From assembly GCA_963556145.1 (NCBI GenBank), contig OY744471.1:737590-801589 (forward strand): a stretch of 64,000 nucleotides of DNA, given 5' to 3'. Below, piece by piece: positions 42,375 to 52,832 of this stretch. A program made the position numbers and the translations under genes. How positions within the stretch are numbered: position 1 is the first letter of the stretch; each line of letters opens with the position of its first letter. Source of the DNA: Hygrocybe punicea. Taxonomy: Eukaryota > Basidiomycota > Agaricomycetes > Agaricales > Hygrophoraceae. The notes beneath the pieces are model-generated. The model saw nothing but the letters and a program-made list of their open reading frames with translations. It was not told the origin of the DNA and ran no database searches.

Positions 42375-42535
42375 TGCTGGAGTGGTCCCGAGGGACCTCT
42401 CGGGATCAGGGACGGAATTGCACGGAAAGGTCAAGGTGGATGGGATAGGATGGGACAAGATCGACTGACTACCACATCAGGAACTGCTACTGACTAAGGA
42501 AGAGGTCACGTGATGTGCCAGGCACAACTACTACA
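42375..42535 (-). repeat. 3' LTR, family B
   Basis: This is 161 bp, in minus-strand sense TGTAGTAGTTGTGCC...CCACTCCAGCA. Confidence 0.85.
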
Positions 42536-42552
42536 AGTGCCCCCCTCTCTCA

Positions 42553-42572
42553 TAGCGACGCCCTTGTCGCTA
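42553..42572 (-). other. PPT-proximal hairpin, family B
   Basis: TAGCGAC-AAGGGC-GTCGCTA on the minus strand is identical to the family A hairpin at 12108-12127. It is followed by ATGAGAGAGGGGGGCACT and the LTR. Confidence 0.65.
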
Positions 42573-42690
42573 GCAAAAGACAGGCAAAACAAAAAGAGCA
42601 GAAAAAAAAGAGAAGGAACCTGAAAAGGCTGAAAGAAAAAGCAGAAGACAGAAGGGGAACACGAAGCACACAAAGAAAGGCAAGGGTAGA

Positions 42691-43407
42691 CTAGTCCACC
42701 CCAGATGAATCTAATATAGGTGGGTCATGGTGAACAAAAAAAGGTGGGGAAAAAGTGGTGGAATGTGAAAATAGAAGCGGCACGGCGCGGCGCAGGTTCA
42801 GCGGGTGGGTCGTTGGGCACGGGTCGACGCGGGGGGACGTGGGGTTGTCATATGATACATGGGTGGGGCGTCCGTTCAGGGCACGGCCGTCGTGGTACGT
42901 TCCGTGCATGGGGCCGTGGGGGATATGGCCATGGGCTTGGTGCGGATGGACTTGCGTCGTCGGATACGTCGTTTGGGGGTGTCGTATCGCGGGGATGGGC
43001 CGTTGTGGTGGTGCGTGAACGTGTAGGGGTGTGGGACGCGGGGCCGCGCGTGTGTGGACGGGGTATGGAGGAGCGGGGTGTGCCGTTCGCGTTTGGATGG
43101 GCTGTGGACGCGCGGGGGTGGTCAATGGTGCTGGGAATGGGCGTGTGGGGCCGTGAAATGAGCCGGCATGGGGCTCGCGGTTTCTCGCGTGGGTGTGTGG
43201 TTGGGAGGTGTGTTGCCGAGTTGCGCTGGGTGGGGCCAGACGCGTCGTTCGCGTGTGTATAGGCCGTTGGGGTCGTATTGGTACTGCAGGCGCGAGAGAT
43301 CCAGCGCGGGCGTGTTGTGCCATGCCAATGGGGTCGAGGAAATGGGTGCCGGCGTGTGCCAGAAGCACGAGTCGATGTGGTGACGTGGCAGTTGGGCAAC
43401 GCGGCAA
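42691..43407 (-). CDS. Low-complexity ORF of family B element
   Basis: The 238-codon frame is rich in Pro, His, Thr and Arg with no recognisable domain. It fills most of the interior, ending at 42691 shortly before the hairpin. Upstream, the 43512-43754 frame (FVQPRHQLRPPEIRPPTRTH) may be the beginning of the same gag-like protein in another frame. GC-rich low-complexity DNA is open in several frames, so the real product is uncertain. Confidence 0.3.
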   Translation of the reverse strand: MPRCPTATSPHRLVLLAHAGTHFLDPIGMAQHARAGSLAPAVPIRPQRPIHTRTTRLAPPSATRQHTSQPHTHARNREPHAGSFHGPTRPFPAPLTTPARPQPIQTRTAHPAPPYPVHTRAAPRPTPLHVHAPPQRPIPAIRHPQTTYPTTQVHPHQAHGHIPHGPMHGTYHDGRALNGRPTHVSYDNPTSPRVDPCPTTHPLNLRRAVPLLFSHSTTFSPPFFVHHDPPILDSSGVD

Positions 43408-43987
43408 CGGATGGGTGGGCGTGATAATGGTGTTGGTGAGGACGGCGCAGGTGAATACGGGGTGGGTAGAGCTGCCGTACGGACGCGGGGGGGTCTCAAG
43501 CGTCTGTGTGTTCAGTAGTGAACCTGTGGGCGTCCGAATGAAAAATGGTAGGTCGAAAACGGGGACGACGATGTCGAGGGCGCGTCTTGCTGCATGACGG
43601 CGTTGTTGGATGCGCCGTCCAGCTCGGCAGCCTCGTGGGGGTCGTCTAAGGAGCGTGGGGTGCTGTGGGTGCGCGTGGGTGGTCGGATTTCTGGTGGGCG
43701 AAGCTGGTGACGTGGCTGCACGAAGTGGCTGTGCGGAATGGTGAGGAAGTACAAAAGGTCGTGAGGATGGTCGCGGGGCGTGTAGAATAATGCGGATGTA
43801 ACACTGGGGCCATCAGAGATTGTTTTTTGTAGTGTTTTGCATGGGTGTGCTGCGTGGAATCGCGCGGGTGGGCTCTCGGGGGGGTACTCTGTGCTCGAAA
43901 ATCTCTGTTGCTGTACTCAAAAAGGGTCTGTGCGAGTGGAATGTTGTGGTCTCCGGTGGCATGGCTCGAATCGCGCTCTCATCACCA

Positions 43988-44148
43988 TGATGGAGTGGTC
44001 CCGAGGGACCTCTCGGGATCGGGGACGGAATTGCACGGAAAGGTCAAGGTGGATGGGATAGGATGGGACAAGATCGACTGACTACCACATCAGGAACTGC
44101 TACTGACTAAGGAAGAGGTCACGTGATGTGCCAGGCACAACTACTACA
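43988..44148 (-). repeat. 5' LTR, family B
   Basis: This is 161 bp and pairs with 42375-42535. The primer site follows on the minus strand from 43987 downward. Confidence 0.85.
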
Positions 44149-44773
44149 ACGCTCATCAGTCAATGGCAGCCAGGCTCCATTTGCAGGTTTGAGGCAGCGC
44201 CATTCAAAGGTGGAGACCATCAGGTTGTCGACTCCAGTTTGAATGAGATCAGCAACCATTTCCAACAGCACGACCCATGAAACATCGATCTTGATTTCCA
44301 GTGGGCCTTTTTTGATAGGATCTTGCTTTTCATTCTTGGTCTTTCCTCCACGTTGGCGAATGCGCTTGTCGGGCATTGTGACTTGCACCAACAGCTCAAA
44401 AGTGGCTGGAAGAGTGGGGGATGGAACATTCTTTTTTGGGCGACCCACTTTCTTGCGGATCTGTGTTGGAACTGGTTGGATGGGAGCAGGCTCAATGATC
44501 TCTGGTTCCAGAGATGGCAAAGGAGAAACAAGCACTTCGGCAATGCTGTTCACTTGTGGAGGGGGTACCAGGGGTTCAGTAATGACAGGATGTGTAACAT
44601 TAGTAGGATAGTAAGCTGGTGGTGGTGTTCTATCACCATCCATTATAGAATAGATACAAGTACGAAGAAAACAGATTGGACGGAAGTTTCCGTGTCCAGC
44701 CACATGAATTATTTATTTAAAAAAAAAAAATGGCACATGACAAGGATTTCTGAAACCGCTGTAAGTGTGTTTA

Positions 44774-45448
44774 CAGCGTATTTCATAAAGGTAGGCCGCA
44801 ACCAAAAAAAAAAAAAGTTGACTAAGCTCGGTCACTGCCGGGTAGCAGCTGTGGCTGAGCTACAGAAACTACATTTCTTCAGTGAGAACAATGCTATCTA
44901 ATCCCAATAGTAGTCCTAGCCTTAAATAAGTATATGTAGACCCTTTGAGAGTATTTCTTACAGGAAAAAATACCCATTGGCATTGTCAGGTAATTTCTTG
45001 AAGAGAAGCTTTCCATTTTAGGTAGTGTGGCTCATTGATATGTGCATTTAGATACTATCACCATCTAAAATCTTGTTGTATTTCATTTTATCTGAGTGAA
45101 AGGTTGATTTTACTACTACTGGATTTTTTAAAGAAGTTTTGGAATACTCCCTGGGTCATTGTAAATATTTTATGAAATTGGACCTTAGGTTTTCCTTTTT
45201 TGGAGTAAACTGGCATAGGTGGCTCAAACCTCACCAGAATTATACAACACAATTTTTCCTGAACAAAGTGTCCTCAGCAGGTCTACATATATTTATTTAA
45301 GGCTGGGACTACTATTGGGATTAGATAGCATTGTTCTCACTGAAGAAATGTAGTTTCTGTAGCTCAGCCACAGCTGCTACCCGGCAGTGACCGAGCTTAG
45401 TCAACTTTTTTTTTTTTTGGTTGCGGCCTACCTTTATGAAATACGCTG
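44774..45448. mobile_element. Tc1/mariner-type MITE with ~160-bp inverted repeats
   Basis: The ends are CAGCGTATTTCATAAAGGTA and its complement, flanked by TA. The arms continue with GGCCGCAACC, a poly-A run, GTTGACTAAGCTCGGTCACT and CTACATTTCTTCAGTGAG, nearly identical on both sides. It lies 12 bp from the end of mariner element no. 2. There is no gene in its AT-rich centre. Confidence 0.85.
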
Positions 45449-45504
45449 TAAGTCCACTAAGTCGATTAAGTCAGATTAAGTAATCCTGTGTTTTCCTGAT
45501 GCTA

Positions 45505-45996
45505 CCTCCAAATCTTTTGTGAGTCCCTTCCCTCAGCCGCCTCCTAAAAAATGGGAACCGATGCTCGCTCAACGCGTCATCGTCCTCCTACCAAGGCACT
45601 GGGATTCGCCGCTCACATTGGTTCCTTCCCACAGACAGAACCATCCTTCTCGGGGCTGGGAAGCCCTCTGGCTTTCACCCAACCCTCTCTTCACCCACTC
45701 TTTCCTTCTTACAAGTAGCTACTCTGCCTTGCACCTTCCTACCTCTCTTCTATCTTGCAATCTAAGCTTCACCGCAATGGACTCTCAAAGACATGCAAAC
45801 GGCTGTAAACCCAAGTAAAATGTAACTGGATATTTGCACATTATTTGATCACAAAAAATCCTTGTCAGTCTCCTGTGACAACCACAGACATTTCGCATCG
45901 GGGACATTGTGCAGTTGTCATTCACGGTTGTTCCTGTCAAAGGCCAAAATTCCCTGGTCGCGTCGTTGGCCATGTCCCTCACAGCGCTGGGACAAA
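45505..45996. other. Left flank of the 9.3-kb hAT element; no clear gene
   Basis: A possible coding start, ATGGACTCTCAAAG (45777), runs at once into ATGCAAACGGCTGTAAA, which matches the end of the mariner-like MITE family. From about 45890 one frame (FRIGDIVQLSFTVVPVKG, then SLVASLAMSLTALG) stays open up to the duplication and would continue into the frame at 55301. No start or splice site was secured. Confidence 0.35.
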
Positions 45997-46192
45997 CCGC
46001 AGATTAGTGTTGCCACGGCTCGGTCCGGCTCGGCTCGGCTACGGCTAACAACGGTTAACCCATATATGGGTTGTTAGCCGGACCGGACCGTTGTGGCAAC
46101 AGCTAAGCCGCAGCTAACCGTCCAAAAAAGGAAATTTGTCAGGTGACCCAGGTCGGCCAGATCCGTTGTTTGTATTTACCGTTTTGTTCATT

Positions 46193-46572
46193 GCTCACCC
46201 ATACAAAGTACAAGTGAGCATTCCCCGACTCATCGTTCGCCTGTACAAAGTACTAGCGAGCTTTTATCTTGGCTCAGACGTGCCCTAACCTCTTGGCTCA
46301 GAGACTCTTGCATTCCATCGTTGTTCATCTTGGCTCAGACTTGCCCTAACTTCTTGGCCTCCGAGACTCCTTCGTTCCATTCTCGCTCGCCTGTACAAAG
46401 TACAAGCAAGCTCCAGCCTCCAGGCGTGTCTTGGCTCGGGTGCTCCCATCGCTCTAGCCGTTCTCGTTCACCTGTACTGAGTATCAACAAGCTCCACGCT
46501 CCCATTGGCCTTGGCTCAGGTGCTCCCATTGGTCAATCTATTCTCGTTGGCCCGCACAGTGTATCAGCGAGC
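46193..46572 (+). promoter_or_regulatory. Five palindromic boxes in ~80-bp repeats before the cargo gene
   Basis: The motif GCTCGCCTGTACAAAGTAC(A)AGCGAGC is an imperfect palindrome. It occurs at 46193-46219, 46235-46261, 46385-46411, 46466-46492 and 46546-46572. CTTGGCTCAG and TGCTCCCAT lie between copies, giving a period near 80 bp for the last three. The array ends about 95 bp before the ATG at 46666, where an upstream activating array would be expected. Confidence 0.5.
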
Positions 46573-46665
46573 TCTTTGACTTCGTCTTTCACCGCTCCTT
46601 TGCATCCCTATCCGTGTGTATCTTTTTTTTTGCACCTATTCTATTAACCCAAATACTGCTGTCAG

Positions 46666-49258
46666 ATGCCGTCGACCTTCAAAACCTTCATCCTCGACAA
46701 CTTTGTAATCACCTCCCCAAATGCGAGTCCCTTAGCTGCCTTCCCCAGTTACCACAATTTCGACTGTGATGATCCAGGGCCAGAGTGGACCTATACAACG
46801 AATTGGGCACGCAACGATCTTCCACAGCTCCCATTTGTGCCCCATTCGATACGATGGGATCACCCATTAATACAGCGTCTAGTCTGTGATTACAAGTCGC
46901 TATCTATCGAACGCGTCCGTGGTGGGTTCCAATTATCAGCTGCTACCTGAGAAAAATGGCACAATCTCAAAACCTCTCTCTATGTGGTTGCTCGGGAATT
47001 ACTGGGAAAAGCCCTGGGTGCCTTTTTTCCACTTGAATACAGATGTTTCCCCGTCCCTCACACATACGGCTACCTCCGCATTCATACACGTGAACACTCA
47101 GCCCGAAAGTGTGCCATGAAGTCCCGAGATGCTTTCATACCATTGATGGGACTGTGTTCGATGGCCATCTCATTTTTCACAGCCAGCTATGTCCCATATG
47201 GTGACGACCCCAACTGGGTGAAGATACTCACTAGCGAAACCAAGGTCCACCCAGAGTGGGTCCAGCAACTGCGGGATTCACCGATCGCCGACTTCACCGA
47301 CAGCGTTCCGAGAGTAGGCATGGTCATTGACGTGCATCAATGCAAATGGTTGGCACACATCCCAAGACTCATCAGAGTCGATATCCCTATCTGGTTCGTA
47401 TGGAGCACCCTCGACAAGCCCCTACGCATATCACCCAAACCCGAGGTGGCAAACTACTTACCCAATAATGCACAAGTCCAGGCTGCCTGCCAGCAGTGGC
47501 AGTTGGAGCAGTTGTCTCCGCCACCGCCTAGCCCTACCACTGATGTAACATCCTCCAAGAAGTTCCCTAAGCCAAACCCAGGCTCTCGCCAGAAACTTGG
47601 AGAAACTTGGCAGGAATTCTTTGTTCGACAAGCAGTACGCCACGAGAAAATTGCTGCCATGGAGACTGCACAAGAAACAGCCGCTCACTTGGCTTGTCAG
47701 AAGGAAGGTGAACGCTTTCGCGCACCGGGGAAGAGAGGGGCTGCTGTCTTCCGCTGGCTGGAAATGGATGGCTTTCACCTCAGAACGAGAGTCAATTTCA
47801 GAGAGATAGAAGATCTGTGGGAAGAAAAGCCGCTGGAACATATGCGATATAATGCCTTTGATAGGGAATGGGACGTCTGTACCGAATTTAACCCTGACGC
47901 GCCAGACAACGAAGACCCATTCGGTAACGACGACTACGACAGTGAATATGACGATCCCACCTTGGAAGAAGGTGAGGCGAGGCAACCTGCTGATCAAATC
48001 AATAGCCAAACAATACCTGCGGGTCCACTTCCTGCGGAACACTGGCAGCGAGATGTGCTGTCCATTCATGGTGTCGGCGATCGCCACACGGATGCCGCTG
48101 CTCCTAAATTTACGACTACCCTTGACTGCCGTCTTTATGATCGCTTTGGATTCAATTGGGATGACACCACCTACGCTGACAGTCCTATGCCATCAAATAC
48201 CGAATGGGACCGGACCCTTAATATTTTGCAGGACCCTCACCCTCAAGTGGCTACTAAATACAAGGGCCCAATCTTCGACTTCGTCGCACGTCTGATCGAT
48301 GGACCAGTGGACGGGTTATTAGCTATGCCATGGGATCTCAGTTCGTCGAGCCTTTTTCCATTGCGTGAACGACAGGAACATTATCTGACAATTGAGCGGA
48401 GGGAGATGATGAACAATAGAGATCAAAAAATATATTTTGTCGGGTCCACGAGTGCTACTGCGAATATTGATTGGCTGCTTACAGTAGATAGTCCGGTCAC
48501 CGCTCTGCAATGCCTCCAATCGTGTAGGGATATCACAGAAGCTGTTCGGTATCTTGCGGAACACGGAATCCCCTTCAATACCCTCAATCCTTGCCCTGCC
48601 TTTTCACACCCACCTCCATCGACAGGCCCTCCACCACCCCCCATATCTCTCAGTGTGCGTGCAGTTGGCTACCAGCCTGATGCTGCTGATTATGCCGCTT
48701 ATGAAGCGGCTCGAGACCATTTTCTACGTTCTCCACATGCACGTGAAGCAATCCTCAAGGGTGGTATTGTCTGGCGCCTTGCGATGGAATTCGTTGGCCC
48801 TGGACGGGTTCTTACTGGCCCCTCTAGTGCAGCCTTCTCTCGTGGGCAAATCTTCCATTTTGCGGATGGCACTACTTTCTGTGACGATCACCTCGGTGAA
48901 GATGAGCTTGACCTTATATGTGGCATATATAGGGTGTATACTGGTGGGTACCCTCTCTGGATTCGTCAGCCATGCGTTAAGTCAACGTGATGTAGGATCG
49001 AACCAACAGGTCTCCCATCTTTCCTGGTGGCCAAAGCACTCAACTTGGCAGAAGAGCCTTTTCAATGTTGGCCACTGGACTCCCGCTGCCGAGGACTGGT
49101 TTCAGAAACGTCTCGAACTCATCCAGCAGAACAAGGCCCCATGTCGGACTGCTGGAAAGTGGTATGAATCTCTTCCGAGGCATGGAAGGTCACTGCGTTT
49201 GGCTCAGAAGATACATGAGGTAGCGGGCCAGTTCATAGAAGGCGAGACATTTCCGTAG
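46666..49258 (+). pseudogene. hAT cargo gene: large fungal protein of unknown function, one nonsense codon
   Basis: One frame runs from ATG 46666 to 48943. It is interrupted only by a TGA at 46948-46950 (FQLSAAT-stop-EKWHNLKTS), where a sense codon is expected. A 52-nt GT-AG intron (48944-48995) leads to the last exon (48996-49258). Without the stop the protein is about 846 residues. Features: YVVARELLGKALGAFFPLEY, an acidic/Pro-rich middle (about residues 410-450), GEDELDLICGIYRVYTG, and SWWPKHSTWQ near the C-terminus. I recall such proteins as common agaricomycete hypotheticals with the SWWPK motif. No enzymatic signature is seen. Position inside a hAT and convergence with the transposase suggest a transposon accessory protein. 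Confidence 0.65.
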
Positions 49259-49379
49259 TTTGTTGGTCTCGTTTCATTGTTTTTCCTTGTATTGTGTACA
49301 TTTGTCTTACCATCCACGTCGACCACATTATTTACGTGATGTTCTTGTGTCCCTTCATTTCATAATAAAATTTATATTT

Positions 49380-52300
49380 CTACTGAAGTTTTTCTGTACG
49401 AGACTGAATGAATGAGTTGACATCTTCTGGGAGCTGCATCTGTGCATCATCGTAAGTCTCCAACTCATGAAGCTCCTGACCCCAATCCAGACCATCCGTA
49501 AAATTGAGACCTCTTCCCTGCCGAATGGAATACTTCAAAAGTTGAAGGGCTTCCATTAATTCAGGTGAAATGTGATTCCATCGTGCAGTCATAGTTTCCT
49601 TGCTTGACGAAAACACTCTTTCACAAGGCACTGCCGAAGCTTGTATCGGTAAAATGTCCATGGTGAGAGAAAAAATTCTCGGATAGCGAAGTTGATTTTC
49701 CTTGTCCAACTATGTTTAGCATGAAATGGATACATCTGTCATCGGCCTCACATACCTGCCAGTATGTCAGACTCTTTGTTGTTGGCTGTGTATCGCGAAG
49801 GTAAGCTGCGGCCTCGACTTCTACTGCCCGTTGCACAACTGAGTGACCTCGAATACGGTTGAGGCCGAGGATGTCTCTCGCAGTGGGACGTGGCAGGACT
49901 GCAGGTGGTTCTGCATTTACTACAGGGCCCTCGGTTCCAGTAGTAGGGTCATATGGGTGAAGCTATGTAAGATAGAGTAATTCAGGTGATAAAAGTGGAA
50001 ATATTATTGGTACATACGGCATTAATAAATAAATCTTTGGCCCAATCAACTCGCTCTGGCATGTACTCCTCGAGCCACGTCAATTTGATGGATGGATCTA
50101 GAACTGGAAAAAAACCGTCAGCAAAAGCAAAAAATTAGTTAGATACAGACTCATGGCCAGTGTGTAAGCAAGGACCATGTCCGTTCGGCTACTATATAAT
50201 TCAAGTTTGTCGATCCCCTTCTGGACGATTTCAGAAGTTTCCGGATTCTGCTCTTGATGTACTTTCCAGACATTGAGCATCGCTTCAAATGCAGGTACGG
50301 CGTGACATAATGTTGGAGTCTTCTCATGTGATAACATTTATTGGAAGGCATGTGGAATCTGACAATGATAATACATTATATAGAAAAGGAACAATCAAAT
50401 ACACTCACCTGGAGAATAGATTGAAATTTTCGAAGAGCGTTCCAGTCGGAATCACGGAGCTGGAACTTGTGCAGTTCAGAAAATTCCCGGCTTTCGAGGA
50501 AGGTGTCAAGAACCTAGATAACCACGTCAAATATTGGCCACGAAATAAAAAATAAAAAATACCTCTTGAAGATGAATGGCTCGTTCAATCATGAGTAATG
50601 TTGAAGACCACCTCACTTCCATGTCACGCAGAAGCTGAAGTTCCTTCTGCTCTAATCTCTCAAACAAGGATGAAAAATACTGTCGGCGCAGAGAAGATGA
50701 TCGGATCTAGTATAAATTAATGTTTTCGCATCAAAAGGTAAGTTGCTGCACAAGATAGCAAGAGAGAGACATACTGCACGAATGAGAGATCGGACAGTTG
50801 CAATTGGATCTTGGTCAATCCCTTCCAAGAAGTTTGCAGGGTAAAAGTCGTCAGCGGTTTCAGCCACATAGTCGAGATTGGTGATTGCCGCTAGCACAGC
50901 CTTGCAAGCAAGGTTGACAATGTGGGGGAAACATCTGGAGGTAAAGAGTATTAGTACTTATGGTGCAGCAACAAAATCATGTCACCTACCTAATTCGACA
51001 CTCAATTTTGTCAAATTTGATTTTCCGTCGCCGAAGTTCACGCTCTAATATGGCCATGAACGTATCATTGTTTGAGGCATTGTCGAGGGTAATCCATCCA
51101 ATCTGAGAGGATGAGGGTCAACGAGAATACGAAGAAACTTTGAATATTGAATACCTTGTGAGTAATCATAAGCCAATCAGTAATGTATATGAATACATGG
51201 GCAAGATGCTCGCCATCATGTCGCCCAGGAACACGATGAAATCCCACCAAGTCGGAACGTAATCTGAGAATGTGTTGACGGCCAGTGGGGGTTTCTTCAG
51301 TATGCGATTGGATCCAATGAGCCGTGATAGCCATGAAAGGAGAACGATTCGGATCGGACCACATATCCATTGTGAATGAAATCTTCCCTAATGAGTGCTG
51401 TTCCTTTATTAACAAGAATAGTCAAAATGCAGGTAGCAGCCGCTCTGACCTGCATGTCTTTACTTAGTTGATCTAAATGTTCTTGAAGCGTCTCTTCAAT
51501 GCGTTTACGGATCGTAGTCCTGCCAGGAATATCCGACTCCCGAAGTTCTTCTCGAAGCATGAGGAAAATTGCCCGCAGATGCGGTGATTCAACAACATTG
51601 ATTGACTAAAATAATGATATCTCATCAATACAGGAATATAAAACAATCGAAAAATATACCTGATCATTGCCGACAATGAACTCGATGATTGCGTCAACGA
51701 AAGCTTCCCTCGAGTACGATGTGCGTTCTTGCGGCATCCGTCCCGTTGGTTGCCCTTTACCCTTTCGATATCCATCCAGGGCAGCCTGGGCACTCTTTGC
51801 CTTTATCTTGATGCCCAACTCGTCACAACCAGACACCCAAACATTCATGTGTTCCTCTATCAAGTGACGGCGAATAGTCCCGGTGGATGTCTTGACACTA
51901 AATTTGGTAATCTTATAGCTTGGATTCGTTGCATGGATATTTCTATTTAAGTCGTTCAGCATCATATAATAACTAGGATGTGGAAACACATACCCGCAGA
52001 ACATGCAACTATACTGGTTTCCCATCTTTTCGAAGAAAGTCCACACGTCCGATGCGATGTGACGAGACTTGTTGCCTGCAGGACCATTCGTTCGCGATGA
52101 ACGAGTTGCCGGATTTGCTGCAGGTGGCCGTGGGTTATGGTTGGATTCTGACCCACTAGACTTAGAGCTGGACGTTGACACCGGCGACACCGGCGATGTT
52201 GGTGAGGACGTGGACGGAGCAGTTGCTAGGTCAAAGAGTGGGAGTGAAGGTTGCTGTGAAGTCGAGGCTTGTGGAGGTGAAAGTGAGGTGAAGGGACCAT

Positions 52301-52832
52301 CACTGGGAGAACTCGATGGTAATCGGAATGTGACTTGTCGAATGGGTATGATTGGGCTGCCAGAAGAGAATAAGTTGGGTGGGTTGCGAGAAGAAGCTGC
52401 GACAGGCGTCTTCCTTTGTTGACGACGACGGCGTGAGCAAGGAGATGGTGTAAATAGAATATCGACAGCTGCTGCTGCGTTGTTTGGGTCATTAGCTTTT
52501 GCAGAAAGAACCCTTCGCCGAGCACGGTCCAATATCGCAGGCCCCACCTGTCGAATCGGTGTAATGGCTGGGTTGGTAGGTCTTGATAGAAAGCCGGGAC
52601 CAAAGGGATCGTCAATGTCTACTTCAACGGCCTTGCCCTTTCCTTTGTCTCGATGGATCGGTTCAGGAGTTGGAGTGGACGGTTGAGGTACTGGATATGT
52701 ATGAGAATGTCAGCACCGTATATGAGTGGGTTTAAAAGTGAAATATCTACCTTGAATTCGGAAGGATGTTTGAAGCGCGCCATTTGCAAAGGCAGTCGTC
52801 TTGGACTTTTTGGCTCCACGTCGAGGAGGCAT
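49380..52832 (-). CDS. hAT-family transposase of the 9.3-kb element
   Basis: The ATG at 52832-52830 starts MPPRRGAKKSKTTAF, followed by a short intron and a Ser/Pro-rich basic N-terminal region. A BED-type zinc finger is next (FFEKMGNQYSCMFCG ... GTIRRHLIEEH, about 52000-51870). ISFTMDMWSDPNRSPFMA (about 51370) carries the first Asp and TLDNASNNDTF (about 51070) the second. The dimerisation domain SAVPCERVFSSSKETMTARW (about 49610) is near the C-terminus; the stop is at 49380. Roughly eight to ten short introns are needed. I saw no stop that splicing would not remove, so it may be functional, but exon junctions were not all resolved. Confidence 0.8.

Larger units (their letters stand above)
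42375..44148 (-). mobile_element. Small LTR retroelement, family B (no pol)
   Basis: The two 161-bp LTRs (42375-42535 and 43988-44148) differ at only about two positions, so it is very young. The primer site TGGTGATGAGAGCGC, the hairpin and the purine tract are the same as in family A, but the LTR body and interior are different. The interior is GC-rich and encodes only Pro/His/Thr-rich frames. Flanks on the two sides (minus-strand AGCGT and TGGGT) do not form a clean duplication. Confidence 0.85.
41391..44643 (-). pseudogene. Accessory gene (ORF2) of mariner element no. 2, split by an LTR element
   Basis: The start at 44643 gives a Pro/Val-rich N-terminus with KKVGRPKKNVP (AT-hook-like), then DVSWVVLLEMVADLIQTGVD. 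The frame is interrupted after LPLTDER by the LTR element and resumes at 42374 (SSMVKQILMKTEPYVIMRMQ). Introns follow; the next exon has GLCAIHPEISCFHHRPSDLH and CPRCLVWASAI. Further on come RIPLASNLF and a C-terminal helical domain (EQALERLGFVMGDNLDEVM). A TAA at 41850-41852 interrupts the frame before that domain. It matches the gene at 28799-30086 in layout and in the WASA and C-terminal motifs. Function unknown. Confidence 0.6.
40024..44761. mobile_element. Two-gene Tc1/mariner element no. 2 (with nested LTR element)
   Basis: The inverted ends of about 80 bp start CAGCGGTTTCGGAAATCCTT and include CATGTGGCTGGACACGGAAA; TA flanks both ends (40022-40023, 44762-44763). A transposase reads rightward (40132-41195) and an accessory gene reads leftward (44643-41391). 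The convergent plan is the same as in element no. 1 although the sequences are diverged. An LTR element (42375-44148) is inserted in the accessory gene. Confidence 0.9.

Noticed and set aside
42720..43262. Gly/Arg/Val-rich + strand ORFs in the family B element
   Set aside because: GC-rich DNA lacks stops in several frames. The orientation given by the PBS and PPT is minus.
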